Assembly (NCBI GenBank): GCA_036558265.1
Contig: DATBFY010000331.1
Span: 1-5,678, forward strand
Length of the DNA: 5,678 bases
Source of the DNA: RYN-433 sp036558265
Lineage (GTDB): Bacteria; Planctomycetota; Phycisphaerae; Tepidisphaerales; Tepidisphaeraceae
Reading direction: 5' to 3'
Shown here piece after piece: positions 1 through 5,590 of this stretch. Position 1 is the first letter of the stretch, and every line of letters starts with the position of its first letter. The position numbers were made by a program, and so were the translations under genes. The notes beneath the pieces were generated by a model, which worked only from the letters and a program-made list of their open reading frames with translations, did not search any database and had not been told where the DNA came from.

Positions 1-25
1 TTAGTTGTTAGTTGTTAGTTGTTAG
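1..25. repeat. 7-bp tandem repeat next to the tRNA 3' end
   Basis: The unit TTAGTTG occurs three times in a row from position 1, followed by a partial fourth copy (TTAG). It lies 7 bp beyond the discriminator base of the tRNA on the minus strand. The array touches the window edge, so its full copy number is unknown. It is AT-rich compared with everything else here. No function can be assigned; it may be a simple microsatellite or part of a structure that continues outside the window. Confidence 0.8.
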
Positions 26-31
26 TGTCAG

Positions 32-106
32 TGGGCCGCCGTGGGGTTGAACCACGGACCTCCTGCGTGTCGGGCAGGCGCTCTGGCCGGGCTGAGCTAG
101 CGGCCC
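32..106 (-). tRNA. tRNA-Val (anticodon GAC)
   Basis: Read on the minus strand, a full cloverleaf folds without mismatches. The 7-bp acceptor stem pairs GGGCCGC (106-100) with GCGGCCC (39-33). The D arm is GCTC/GAGC with a loop containing GG. The anticodon stem is CCTGC/GCAGG, the variable loop has 5 nt (AGGTC), and the T arm is CGTGG/CCACG with loop TTCAACC. The 7-nt anticodon loop is CCGACAC, giving anticodon GAC (71-69), which reads valine GUC/GUU codons. A73, a usual base for tRNA-Val, is present. CCA is not encoded: the sequence continues CTG after A73, so CCA must be added after transcription. The oddity is C at position 33, where nearly all elongator tRNAs have U. No clear promoter was found upstream (107-272). 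Confidence 0.95.
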
Positions 107-272
107 CGGGGGTGTTGACGCACGCGTTGCGCGGCATCTGACAGGAGGAGGGGATTCTTCATTCCCGGGGGACGATGATCCTGATCTGCGACGCAAGCGA
201 CCGTTCGTGCCGTCGGGCGCGATGTGTGCCCTGGGGTCTGGGGCGGTTAGACTGATTGGCGAGGAAACTGCC

Positions 273-1865
273 ATGAAGGACGAGCATGGGCGTGGTGATG
301 GTTCCCTTTCCGATCCGTCGCGGCGCGATGTGTTGAAGGGGGCGCTTGCGGCGTCCGCGGCCGCGGCGGCGCTTGCGGGTGGGTGTGCGAATAAGGGATC
401 GCGGGGTTCAAGCCCTGCGGGGGCGGCGGCGGTTGCCCAGCCGGAGTTGATCCATCGCGAGAACGCGAAGGGCGGGACGCGGGACTGGTTGCTTACCAGC
501 ACGCGCGTCGATCCGAAGACGAAGTACCGCTGCCCGTGGATCGAGGGGTACTGCTCGCGAACGAGCGTGAAGGCCGGCGAGACGATCTCGTTTCACGTCT
601 CGACCAACCCGGCATCGCGATTTCGGATCGACCTGTATCGACTGGGGTATTACCAGGGCCAGGGTGGGCGGCACATGACGACGCTGGGACCGTTTGCCGG
701 CGTGGTGCAGCCCGACCCGCCGGTCGGTCCCAATCGCGTGCGCGAATGCCGTTGGGAACCGTGCGCGACGCTCGCGATCCCGGGCGACTGGCCCAGCGGG
801 GTGTACGTCGGCAAGCTCACCGAGGAGCGGGAGAAGCTGCAGAGCTACGTGATCTTCATCGTACGGGACGATCGGCCGGCGGATTTGGTTTACCAGTGCT
901 CGGACACGACGTGGCAGGCGTATAACCGCTGGCCGAGCCAGTTCGCGCTTTATGACGACGGGACGAACCCGTGGTATTGGGGGCCGGGGGTGGACGTGTC
1001 GTTCGACCGGCCCTATGGGAAGTACTGCCAGATCCTGGATCAGCCGCTGTCGATCGGCTCGGGCGACTTTTTCTGCTGGGAGTTCCCGCTGGTGTTCTGG
1101 CTGGAGCAGCACGGGTATGACGTGACGTACATCTCGAACCTGGACACGCACGCGGATGGCGCGGCCCTGGCGCGGGGCAAGGGGGTGCTGTCGGGGGGGC
1201 ACGACGAGTATTACTCGATCGAGATGTTTGAAAATCTCAGGCGGGCGATCGGGCAGGGGCTGAACGTCGCGTTTTTGTCGGGCAACACGTGTTGCGGACG
1301 GATCGATCCGCGGCCGAGCTTTGCCGGCGTGCCTCACCGCGTCTTCGGGCGGATCGATCGTTTTGGCCCGCGGGAGCCCGAAGAGCTCAAGCACTTCCCG
1401 ACGATGTCCAAGCTCCCCTTTTCCAGTCCCAACGAAAACACGCTGATCGGCGCGCGGAGCACGGGTTACATTACCGGCGGGGCGGACTATGCATGTTCGA
1501 TTCCCGATCACTGGCTGTTCGAGGGAACCGGGATGAAACGGGGCGACTCGATCCCGGGTTTGATCGGGTGGGAATGGCATGGGGATCCGGCGACGGATCT
1601 GCCGGGGCTGGCGGTGGTCTCCACCGGCCCGACGCAGGACGGGAGCGGCAACGCCCACGGCGCCTATGCGTCCACGATTTACGACGGACCGCGGGGCAAC
1701 GTGGTCTTCAACGCGTCCACCTGCTGGTGGGGGGACGGCTTGGCCGAGCCGCCGGGATACGTCCGGCCGGCGGTTTACACCCGCCCCAGGGGCCCCGACG
1801 CACGGGCTGGGCGTATCACTCAAAACCTGCTGGCGAGGTTCCAATCGACGGCGCAGCGGTTGTAA
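273..1865 (+). CDS. Tat-exported N,N-dimethylformamidase large-subunit-like protein
   Basis: This encodes 530 residues. The ATG at 273 is chosen over an in-frame ATG at 207 because GAGGA (261-265) sits 7 nt before it and a signal peptide begins just after. Residues 16-22 are SRRDVLK, a near-consensus twin-arginine motif. An Ala-rich hydrophobic stretch follows, ending in LAGGC with Cys38 as a possible lipidation site. The -3 residue is Ala rather than Leu, so the lipobox is imperfect. Residues about 60-500 resemble the DmfA2 beta-subunit family: an N-terminal beta-sandwich region with the 'RIDLYRLGYYQGQGG' pattern, then the SGGHDEYYS motif (307-315), GNTCCGRID (337-345) and LIGWEWHGD (430-438). 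In the Paracoccus enzyme the mononuclear iron is held by two Tyr and one Glu; Tyr313 or Tyr314 and Glu434 are candidate equivalents by inference. That enzyme hydrolyses dimethylformamide with a small subunit, which is not seen here, and an exported form suggests another substrate. The family call is fairly firm; the reaction is unknown. Confidence 0.85.
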   Translation: MKDEHGRGDGSLSDPSRRDVLKGALAASAAAAALAGGCANKGSRGSSPAGAAAVAQPELIHRENAKGGTRDWLLTSTRVDPKTKYRCPWIEGYCSRTSVKAGETISFHVSTNPASRFRIDLYRLGYYQGQGGRHMTTLGPFAGVVQPDPPVGPNRVRECRWEPCATLAIPGDWPSGVYVGKLTEEREKLQSYVIFIVRDDRPADLVYQCSDTTWQAYNRWPSQFALYDDGTNPWYWGPGVDVSFDRPYGKYCQILDQPLSIGSGDFFCWEFPLVFWLEQHGYDVTYISNLDTHADGAALARGKGVLSGGHDEYYSIEMFENLRRAIGQGLNVAFLSGNTCCGRIDPRPSFAGVPHRVFGRIDRFGPREPEELKHFPTMSKLPFSSPNENTLIGARSTGYITGGADYACSIPDHWLFEGTGMKRGDSIPGLIGWEWHGDPATDLPGLAVVSTGPTQDGSGNAHGAYASTIYDGPRGNVVFNASTCWWGDGLAEPPGYVRPAVYTRPRGPDARAGRITQNLLARFQSTAQRL

Positions 1866-1892
1866 CGCCTGTGCGGCCTGCGCCGTCAGGCG
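1866..1892 (+). terminator. Stem-loop directly after the DmfA2-like gene, possible terminator
   Basis: Starting at the first base after the TAA stop, CGCCTG (1866-1871) pairs with CAGGCG (1887-1892). Inside it CGGC (1874-1877) pairs with GCCG (1882-1885) around a 4-nt loop, giving a nested GC-rich hairpin. The bases after it (GTTGTCTGG) are not a clean T-run, so this is not a classical intrinsic terminator. It could be a weak terminator or an mRNA 3'-end stabilising structure. The next clean terminator on this strand is at 2071-2109. Confidence 0.4.
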
Positions 1893-2010
1893 GTTGTCTG
1901 GTATGGCTGAGTTCGATCGCCGGGTAAGAGCCCGACCGGCCGTGGCTTAGGGGTGGGCGACGGCTGTGTCCGCTGGCGGGTCCGAGAAACTCCAGATTTT
2001 GTGGAGGTCG

Positions 2011-2040
2011 TCGAACCGGAGGGCGGACGTGTCGTATAAT
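2011..2040 (+). promoter_or_regulatory. Putative sigma-70-type promoter with perfect TATAAT
   Basis: TATAAT at 2035-2040 matches the housekeeping -10 box exactly and stands out in GC-rich surroundings. The -35 region is poor: the best hexamer with an 18-bp spacer is TCGAAC (2011-2016), with 3 of 6 matches to TTGACA. There is no TG extension before the -10 box. Transcription would start near 2047 and run straight into the terminator at 2071-2109. The box lies about 213 bp before the ATG of the downstream gene. Confidence 0.5.
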
Positions 2041-2046
2041 GAAGGT

Positions 2047-2109
2047 AGTTCAACTTAGTCCTCCTTCCCGGGTGGCGTGGAATGCCGAGAGGTCCACGCC
2101 ACCTTTTTT
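2047..2109 (+). ncRNA. Putative short RNA or terminated leader
   Basis: This is inferred from a TATAAT box at 2035-2040 and an intrinsic terminator ending at 2109, which together define a transcript of about 63 nt. The start is estimated from the -10 box. The 5' part (about 2047-2070) is predicted to be single-stranded and carries CCTCCTT (2060-2066), the same sequence as the anti-Shine-Dalgarno region at the 3' end of 16S rRNA. The rest is the terminator hairpin. No start codon with a ribosome binding site is present, so it does not look coding. It could be a small RNA that pairs with ribosome binding sites, or an attenuated leader for the gene at 2253. I recognise no known RNA family. Confidence 0.35.
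2071..2109 (+). terminator. Strong intrinsic terminator
   Basis: GGTGGCGTGGA (2071-2081) and its exact reverse complement TCCACGCCACC (2093-2103) form an 11-bp stem with an 11-nt loop, followed immediately by six T's (2104-2109) and then ATT. Eight of eleven pairs are G-C. No T-run follows the stem on the opposite strand, so it acts on plus-strand transcription only. It could end read-through from the DmfA2-like gene as well as any transcript from the TATAAT box at 2035. Confidence 0.85.
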
Positions 2110-2252
2110 ATTGCGCGCATTTCGCATCATCGGGCAGGACGCGGCCTCGTGCAACGGTTGGCGACGAGGTTCGATAACCCGGCGGCGATCAGGCCCCGCA
2201 CGAGCGGGCGCGGCGAGATCGCGCGGACCCCTCGATCCCCCGGAGCAATCCA

Positions 2253-2765
2253 ATGAGCTTCCTGACGTCGCTTCCCTCGCGGGCGTTTGCGGATTTGTCA
2301 CGGACGGTTGGCTTTGCGAAGGCCGATACGGCGCCGACGGTTTCCACTCCTCCGGCAGACAGTTCGCCGGCGAAAACGACGGCGGGCGATGCAACGTCGG
2401 GTTCGCCCAGCGTGCTGCGCGGCGTGCGGCAGACGTTGTCGTCGATGCTGGACTGGTTCAACCCCGGCGCGAAGAACGGGATCATCATCGTCGGCGGCAA
2501 GGGCGGCGGCGGAAACACGAATCCGGCGGGCGACCGCGGGATCATCATCGTCGGCGGCAAGGCGCCGACGCAGCCTGCGAACCCCGTGGCGGAGCGGGGG
2601 ATCATCATCGTTGGCGGGAAGGACAAGGATCGCGAAGCCCAGGACAAGCTGGGGAATTTCGAGATCCAGGGGCTGATGAGCGACTTCAACGAGGCGCAGA
2701 CTCTCGCGTCGAGCGTGGCGAAGAAAAAGGATGATTCGGCGCGCGCCGTCATCGGCAAAATCTGA
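2253..2765 (+). CDS. Unrecognised 170-residue protein with triple GIIIVGGK repeat
   Basis: I do not recognise this family. The ATG at 2253 has GGAG (2242-2245) 7 nt upstream. Residues 1-55 are low-complexity, rich in Ala/Thr/Ser/Pro, with no clear signal peptide or membrane segment. Residues about 55-69 (VLRGVRQTLSSMLDW) could form an amphipathic helix. Three copies of GIIIVGGK follow at 76-83, 96-103 and 116-123, exactly 20 residues apart. Each is preceded by a basic or Asn residue (N75, R95, R115) and, six residues before the glycine, by Asn-Pro (N70-P71, N90-P91, N110-P111). The segments between copies vary, from GGGGNT to APTQPA. Residues about 129-170 look helical and amphipathic, with hydrophobics at I138, L141, M142, F145, L151, V155, V166 and I170, and are rich in Lys and Asp. 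Beta-prone repeats of this kind suggest self-assembly or a repeated processed or recognition peptide; both ideas are inference. The leader has a CCCGC/GCGGG hairpin at 2195-2208. It converges with the minus-strand gene. Confidence 0.75.
   Translation: MSFLTSLPSRAFADLSRTVGFAKADTAPTVSTPPADSSPAKTTAGDATSGSPSVLRGVRQTLSSMLDWFNPGAKNGIIIVGGKGGGGNTNPAGDRGIIIVGGKAPTQPANPVAERGIIIVGGKDKDREAQDKLGNFEIQGLMSDFNEAQTLASSVAKKKDDSARAVIGKI
2477..2623 (+). repeat. Three 60-bp-period direct repeats inside the 170-residue gene
   Basis: The DNA coding for GIIIVGGK recurs at 2478, 2538 and 2598. The first two copies are identical over 26 bp (2477-2502 and 2537-2562), and the third differs at two bases within the motif codons (one GTC to GTT, one GGC to GGG). 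All three use ATC for every isoleucine. The intervening sequence is diverged apart from the codons for Asn-Pro and the residues just before each motif. The pattern fits tandem duplication of a 60-bp unit with selection on the motif. Confidence 0.9.
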
Positions 2766-2794
2766 TCCGGCCGACGCGACGACCTGGCGGCGAC

Positions 2795-5533
2795 CTAGAC
2801 GATCTTTCCGATCATGCGCGTGACGGCGTCGTACTTGAGGCTGGTGGCCTGGTCGATGCTCTCCAAAAGACCCCAGTAACCGTAAGGACCGTACTTGGTG
2901 GCCAGGGCGAAGTTGCCGAAGACGCCGCCGCCGCTTTCCCTGGTCCACACCGTGATCAGGTGGGTGTAGAAGTCGGCCATGCGCGGGTCGTCCTGTGCGG
3001 CGGTCTTGAGGTCGGCGTTCTGGCCGTTGAGGTAACTGAGGGATTGGCCGCCCTCGTAGGCGTCGAGGCGCAGGCCGTACCCGTCGGCGACGGACTTGCT
3101 CTGTCGGATCCAGGTGGTGAGCTGGCCGTCCACCCAGTTGTTCATCCAGTCGAAAAGAGAGCCGAGGGTGAGGGATGCGTTGTCGATCGCGTTCATGTCG
3201 CCCTGGACACCGACGTAGGGAGCGACGGCGACGCCGTAGAGGAGCGACCTGGGGTCGGCGTAGAGACTCTTGATCTCTTCGAGGGCGGTCTGGGCCCAGT
3301 AGCTGCCGGCGATCAGGCCGCCGAGCTCGAAGCGGACCTGGCTGGCGTAGCGGGCGGCGCCGAATTCTTCCTTGAAGATCTGGGCGGCGCGGCCGGTGAG
3401 CTTACCGAACTTCTGGGCCTGTCGGCCGAAGTCGTCGGTGCGGGTGAGGGTCGGGTCGGCCCAGGCGGCGGCCTGGTTGGCGCGCATCTGCTCGAACTGG
3501 CTGTTCCACACCTCGTTGGAATACTCGACGTAGAGGTGCAGGCTGGGGTCGAGGCCGTCGCGGAAGAGGCGGGCCATCTGGCGGACGTAGTCTTCGGTTG
3601 CGTGGTACGGGACGTTGATCCAGACGTCCTTCTTGAGGGTGTTGGCGAGCTTGATGATCTGTTCGTAGGGCACGCCGGTGTCGCCGGTGTAGCTGAAGCG
3701 CGTCGGCTGGGTGCGGTCCTGCCAGTCGGTGGCCGGGTTGTCGTTGGTCTGCATCCAGTCCATGGCGCGCAGCGGGCCGTTGAAGGGCAGGATCTTCTTG
3801 AGGAAGGTGGGGCGGAAGGTGTCGGAGACGAGCGGATCGCGATCGGGGCTGAGGATGTGCAGGTTGTGCACGGGGTCGGCGGGGTTGATGCCGGTCAGGC
3901 GGAGTTCGAGGATGGCGCCGGCGGAGGTTTGCGGCGTGATGTCGAGGATGCCTTCCCAGTGGTCGCCCACGTGAGAGGTGACGGTGTACTTCGCGTTCAT
4001 GCCGGCGAACGCGAGGCTGCCGATGCCGTCGTAACTGACGGCATAGCGGCCGTCGGGATAGCCGGCGGCGTAGGTGATGGCGCCGGCGTCGGTCAGGGGG
4101 TAGTTGTCGGCGGTGAGCGGAATGGAGGAATCGGGCAGGTAAGTCCTGTCGATCGAGCCCCACTGGCGGAACTGCGTGGTCAGATCGACGAACGGCGAGA
4201 CCGTCGCCCAGTCGGCGATGCCGTCCAGGTTCGTGCCGATCACTGCGCCGCTCGTCTGCGTCGGCGGTGGCGGTGTCACCGGCGGCGGGATGACCGGTGG
4301 ATTGGGATCGGTCGTCGGTGGATTGGGATCGGTCGTCGGGGGATTGGGATTCGTTGGCGGCGGGTTGGTCGTGGGTCCGTCGACCGGGGTGATCTCGATG
4401 TAGTTGATCTTGTTGCGGGTGACGCCGGCGGCGTTGCCGATGGTCAGGCGGCCATCGCTGACGGTGACGGTGGCGGTGCCCTCGACCCAGCGGTTGGCGA
4501 TCGTGGTCGTGGCATCGACGACGACCTGTCCCTCGGCCGTGATCCGCATCGTGTCGTACCAACTGTTGGCATCGCCCGAGACGATGTGGACCTGGTACTG
4601 GCCGTTCGGCAGCCCGATCTCCCAGGTGAAGTTGCCCTGCCACTGCATCGCGGCGAGGCGGTCATGCAGGTCGTCCGCCGACGACCAGCGGTCGATTACC
4701 CCCGGCACCTGCGCATTCCACCCGTACGCGTACCCGTTGCCGCGGTCTGCGAATACCTTGCCCGAGTCGGGCAGGTATCCCGGGACGATGGGCGAGGCGG
4801 CGGGCTGGAAGTTCACCTTGATCGTCTGTCCGGGAGTCGTCGGCGGGACGACAGGGGGCGGGGTCGGGTCGGTCGGGGGGGTCACCGGCGGCGGTGGCGT
4901 GACGGGCGGAGGGGTCGGATTGGTGTCGCCACCAATCTGCGTGATATCGATGTAGTCGATCGTGTTCTGGGACCTGCCGGAGGGGCTTGAGACCGTCAGG
5001 CGGCCGTCGGTGACGTCCACGGTGGCCGTGCCCTCGACCCAGCGGTTGGCGACCGTGGTCATGTCGGAGACGACGGTGACGTTCTCGGCGTTGATCCACT
5101 GGATGGCGTTCCAGGAGTTGGCGTCGCCGGCGACGATGTGGACCTTGTAGGTGCCGTTGGGGACGGCCATTTCCCAGGTGTAATTGCCCTGCCACTGCAT
5201 GGCGGCGAGGCTGTCGTGGAGGTCGTCGGCGCTGCTCCAGCGGTCGAAGACGCCGGGGACCCTGGCGTTCCAGCCGTACTGCATGCCGGAGGCGCGTGGG
5301 CCGAAGACGTCGCCGTTATCGGCCACGTAGCCGGCGGGCGGGGCCTTGCCGAGGGGCTGGAAATGGACGTGTGCTTCGAAGGAGAGGAGCTCGCGCCGCT
5401 CGAGATGTTCGAACATGGCGGCGGAGGCGGCGGCGGACAGGACGCGCGTCGTGCGCCCGGCCTTTGCATCCTTCCCAAATTGACCCTTGTTGACGCGAGA
5501 CGACCCCCTGGGTTCTTCACGGAACCAAGTCAT
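2795..5533 (-). CDS. Large secreted modular protein: LEPR-XLL, two malectin-like domains, GH-A-like module
   Basis: This encodes 912 residues. The ATG (5533-5531) has GGAG (5544-5541) 7 nt upstream. Residues 1-40 are basic, then Ala-rich. F41-S51 is FEHLERRELLS, the LEPR-XLL motif found near the N-terminus of many planctomycete exported proteins. Residues about 54-200 and 237-384 are two copies of a malectin-like, presumably carbohydrate-binding, beta-sandwich. In the core starting at VPGV (residues 92 and 277) they match at 41 of 50 positions. Pro/Thr-rich linkers occupy about 201-236 and 385-427. The C-terminal module (428-912) starts with IGTNLDGIADW, has a probable beta-rich part to about 570, then a probable TIM barrel. 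YSNEVWN places Glu674 after Asn, as for the clan GH-A acid/base, and DAYEGGQ places Glu827 as a candidate nucleophile. It probably binds and may cleave a polysaccharide outside the cell; substrate and GH family cannot be read from sequence. No C-terminal anchor is seen. Confidence 0.85.
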   Translation of the reverse strand: MTWFREEPRGSSRVNKGQFGKDAKAGRTTRVLSAAASAAMFEHLERRELLSFEAHVHFQPLGKAPPAGYVADNGDVFGPRASGMQYGWNARVPGVFDRWSSADDLHDSLAAMQWQGNYTWEMAVPNGTYKVHIVAGDANSWNAIQWINAENVTVVSDMTTVANRWVEGTATVDVTDGRLTVSSPSGRSQNTIDYIDITQIGGDTNPTPPPVTPPPPVTPPTDPTPPPVVPPTTPGQTIKVNFQPAASPIVPGYLPDSGKVFADRGNGYAYGWNAQVPGVIDRWSSADDLHDRLAAMQWQGNFTWEIGLPNGQYQVHIVSGDANSWYDTMRITAEGQVVVDATTTIANRWVEGTATVTVSDGRLTIGNAAGVTRNKINYIEITPVDGPTTNPPPTNPNPPTTDPNPPTTDPNPPVIPPPVTPPPPTQTSGAVIGTNLDGIADWATVSPFVDLTTQFRQWGSIDRTYLPDSSIPLTADNYPLTDAGAITYAAGYPDGRYAVSYDGIGSLAFAGMNAKYTVTSHVGDHWEGILDITPQTSAGAILELRLTGINPADPVHNLHILSPDRDPLVSDTFRPTFLKKILPFNGPLRAMDWMQTNDNPATDWQDRTQPTRFSYTGDTGVPYEQIIKLANTLKKDVWINVPYHATEDYVRQMARLFRDGLDPSLHLYVEYSNEVWNSQFEQMRANQAAAWADPTLTRTDDFGRQAQKFGKLTGRAAQIFKEEFGAARYASQVRFELGGLIAGSYWAQTALEEIKSLYADPRSLLYGVAVAPYVGVQGDMNAIDNASLTLGSLFDWMNNWVDGQLTTWIRQSKSVADGYGLRLDAYEGGQSLSYLNGQNADLKTAAQDDPRMADFYTHLITVWTRESGGGVFGNFALATKYGPYGYWGLLESIDQATSLKYDAVTRMIGKIV
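4295..4350 (-). repeat. 21-bp tandem repeat encoding the second Pro-rich linker
   Basis: A 21-bp unit occurs twice exactly (4295-4315 and 4316-4336), followed by a partial diverged third copy to about 4350. On the minus strand it encodes a seven-residue period of the type P-N-P-P-T-T-D, within residues about 395-413 of the large protein. It lies between the second malectin-like domain and the glycoside-hydrolase-like module, so it serves as a flexible spacer. Copy number is likely to vary between strains through slippage. Confidence 0.85.
4382..5374 (-). repeat. Internal duplication of the malectin-like domain
   Basis: The coding DNA for residues 54-200 (5374-4934) and 238-384 (4822-4382) is a diverged direct duplication. 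Shared protein landmarks in both copies include Y-G-W-N-A, V-P-G-V, D-R-W-S-S-A-D-D-L-H-D, A-A-M-Q-W-Q-G-N, G-D-A-N-S-W and A-N-R-W-V-E-G-T-A-T-V. The copies are close enough to suggest a duplication within this gene's own lineage. Confidence 0.85.
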
Positions 5534-5573
5534 GAAACAACTCCGACTTGTGTGTCACCGGGGGTTTCGGACG

Positions 5574-5590
5574 GACAACACCGCGTTGTC
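5574..5590. promoter_or_regulatory. Dyad upstream of the large secreted protein gene
   Basis: GACAAC (5574-5579) and GTTGTC (5585-5590) form a perfect 6-bp inverted repeat with a 5-bp centre, about 41 bp before the ATG. On the minus strand, TTGACC (5597-5592), a 5-of-6 match to the -35 consensus, adjoins it, but no good -10 box follows at the right distance. It could be an operator overlapping a promoter or an mRNA leader hairpin. This is weak evidence from a short dyad. Confidence 0.3.

Noticed and set aside
175..255. 26-codon upstream ORF (MILICD...) before the DmfA2-like gene
   Set aside because: The strong AGGAGG at 143-148 is 26 nt from its ATG, too far to direct initiation, and nothing else supports translation.
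207..272. Upstream in-frame ATG at 207 for the DmfA2-like gene
   Set aside because: No ribosome binding site precedes it and it would put 22 extra residues before the Tat signal; the ATG at 273 has GAGGA at ideal spacing.
408..1844. A 478-codon open frame on the minus strand opposite the DmfA2-like gene
   Set aside because: Arg/Pro-rich translation without recognisable motifs and no good ribosome binding site; the plus strand encodes a clear Tat signal and family motifs.
2478..2501. Resemblance of IIIVGG to the IVGG N-terminus of activated trypsin-like proteases
   Set aside because: The match is four residues, repeated three times in a protein far too small for a protease domain and lacking the His/Asp/Ser motifs.
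2477..2623. The evenly spaced direct repeats as a CRISPR array
   Set aside because: Three copies lie within an open reading frame at a multiple of three, encode a conserved peptide, and the spacers share codons; no Cas genes are present.
2189..2758. A minus-strand frame of 189 codons with its own triple repeat (T-M-M-I-P)
   Set aside because: The repeat simply mirrors the GIIIVGGK repeats of the plus-strand gene. The plus frame has a ribosome binding site at the right distance and a better amino acid composition, although the minus frame cannot be excluded by inspection alone.
2960..4990. A 676-codon open frame on the plus strand opposite the large minus-strand gene
   Set aside because: Its translation is a low-complexity Gly/Val/Asp/Arg-rich mix with no domain, while the opposite strand gives coherent duplicated domains, a ribosome binding site and catalytic-type motifs. 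It is a by-product of high GC content.
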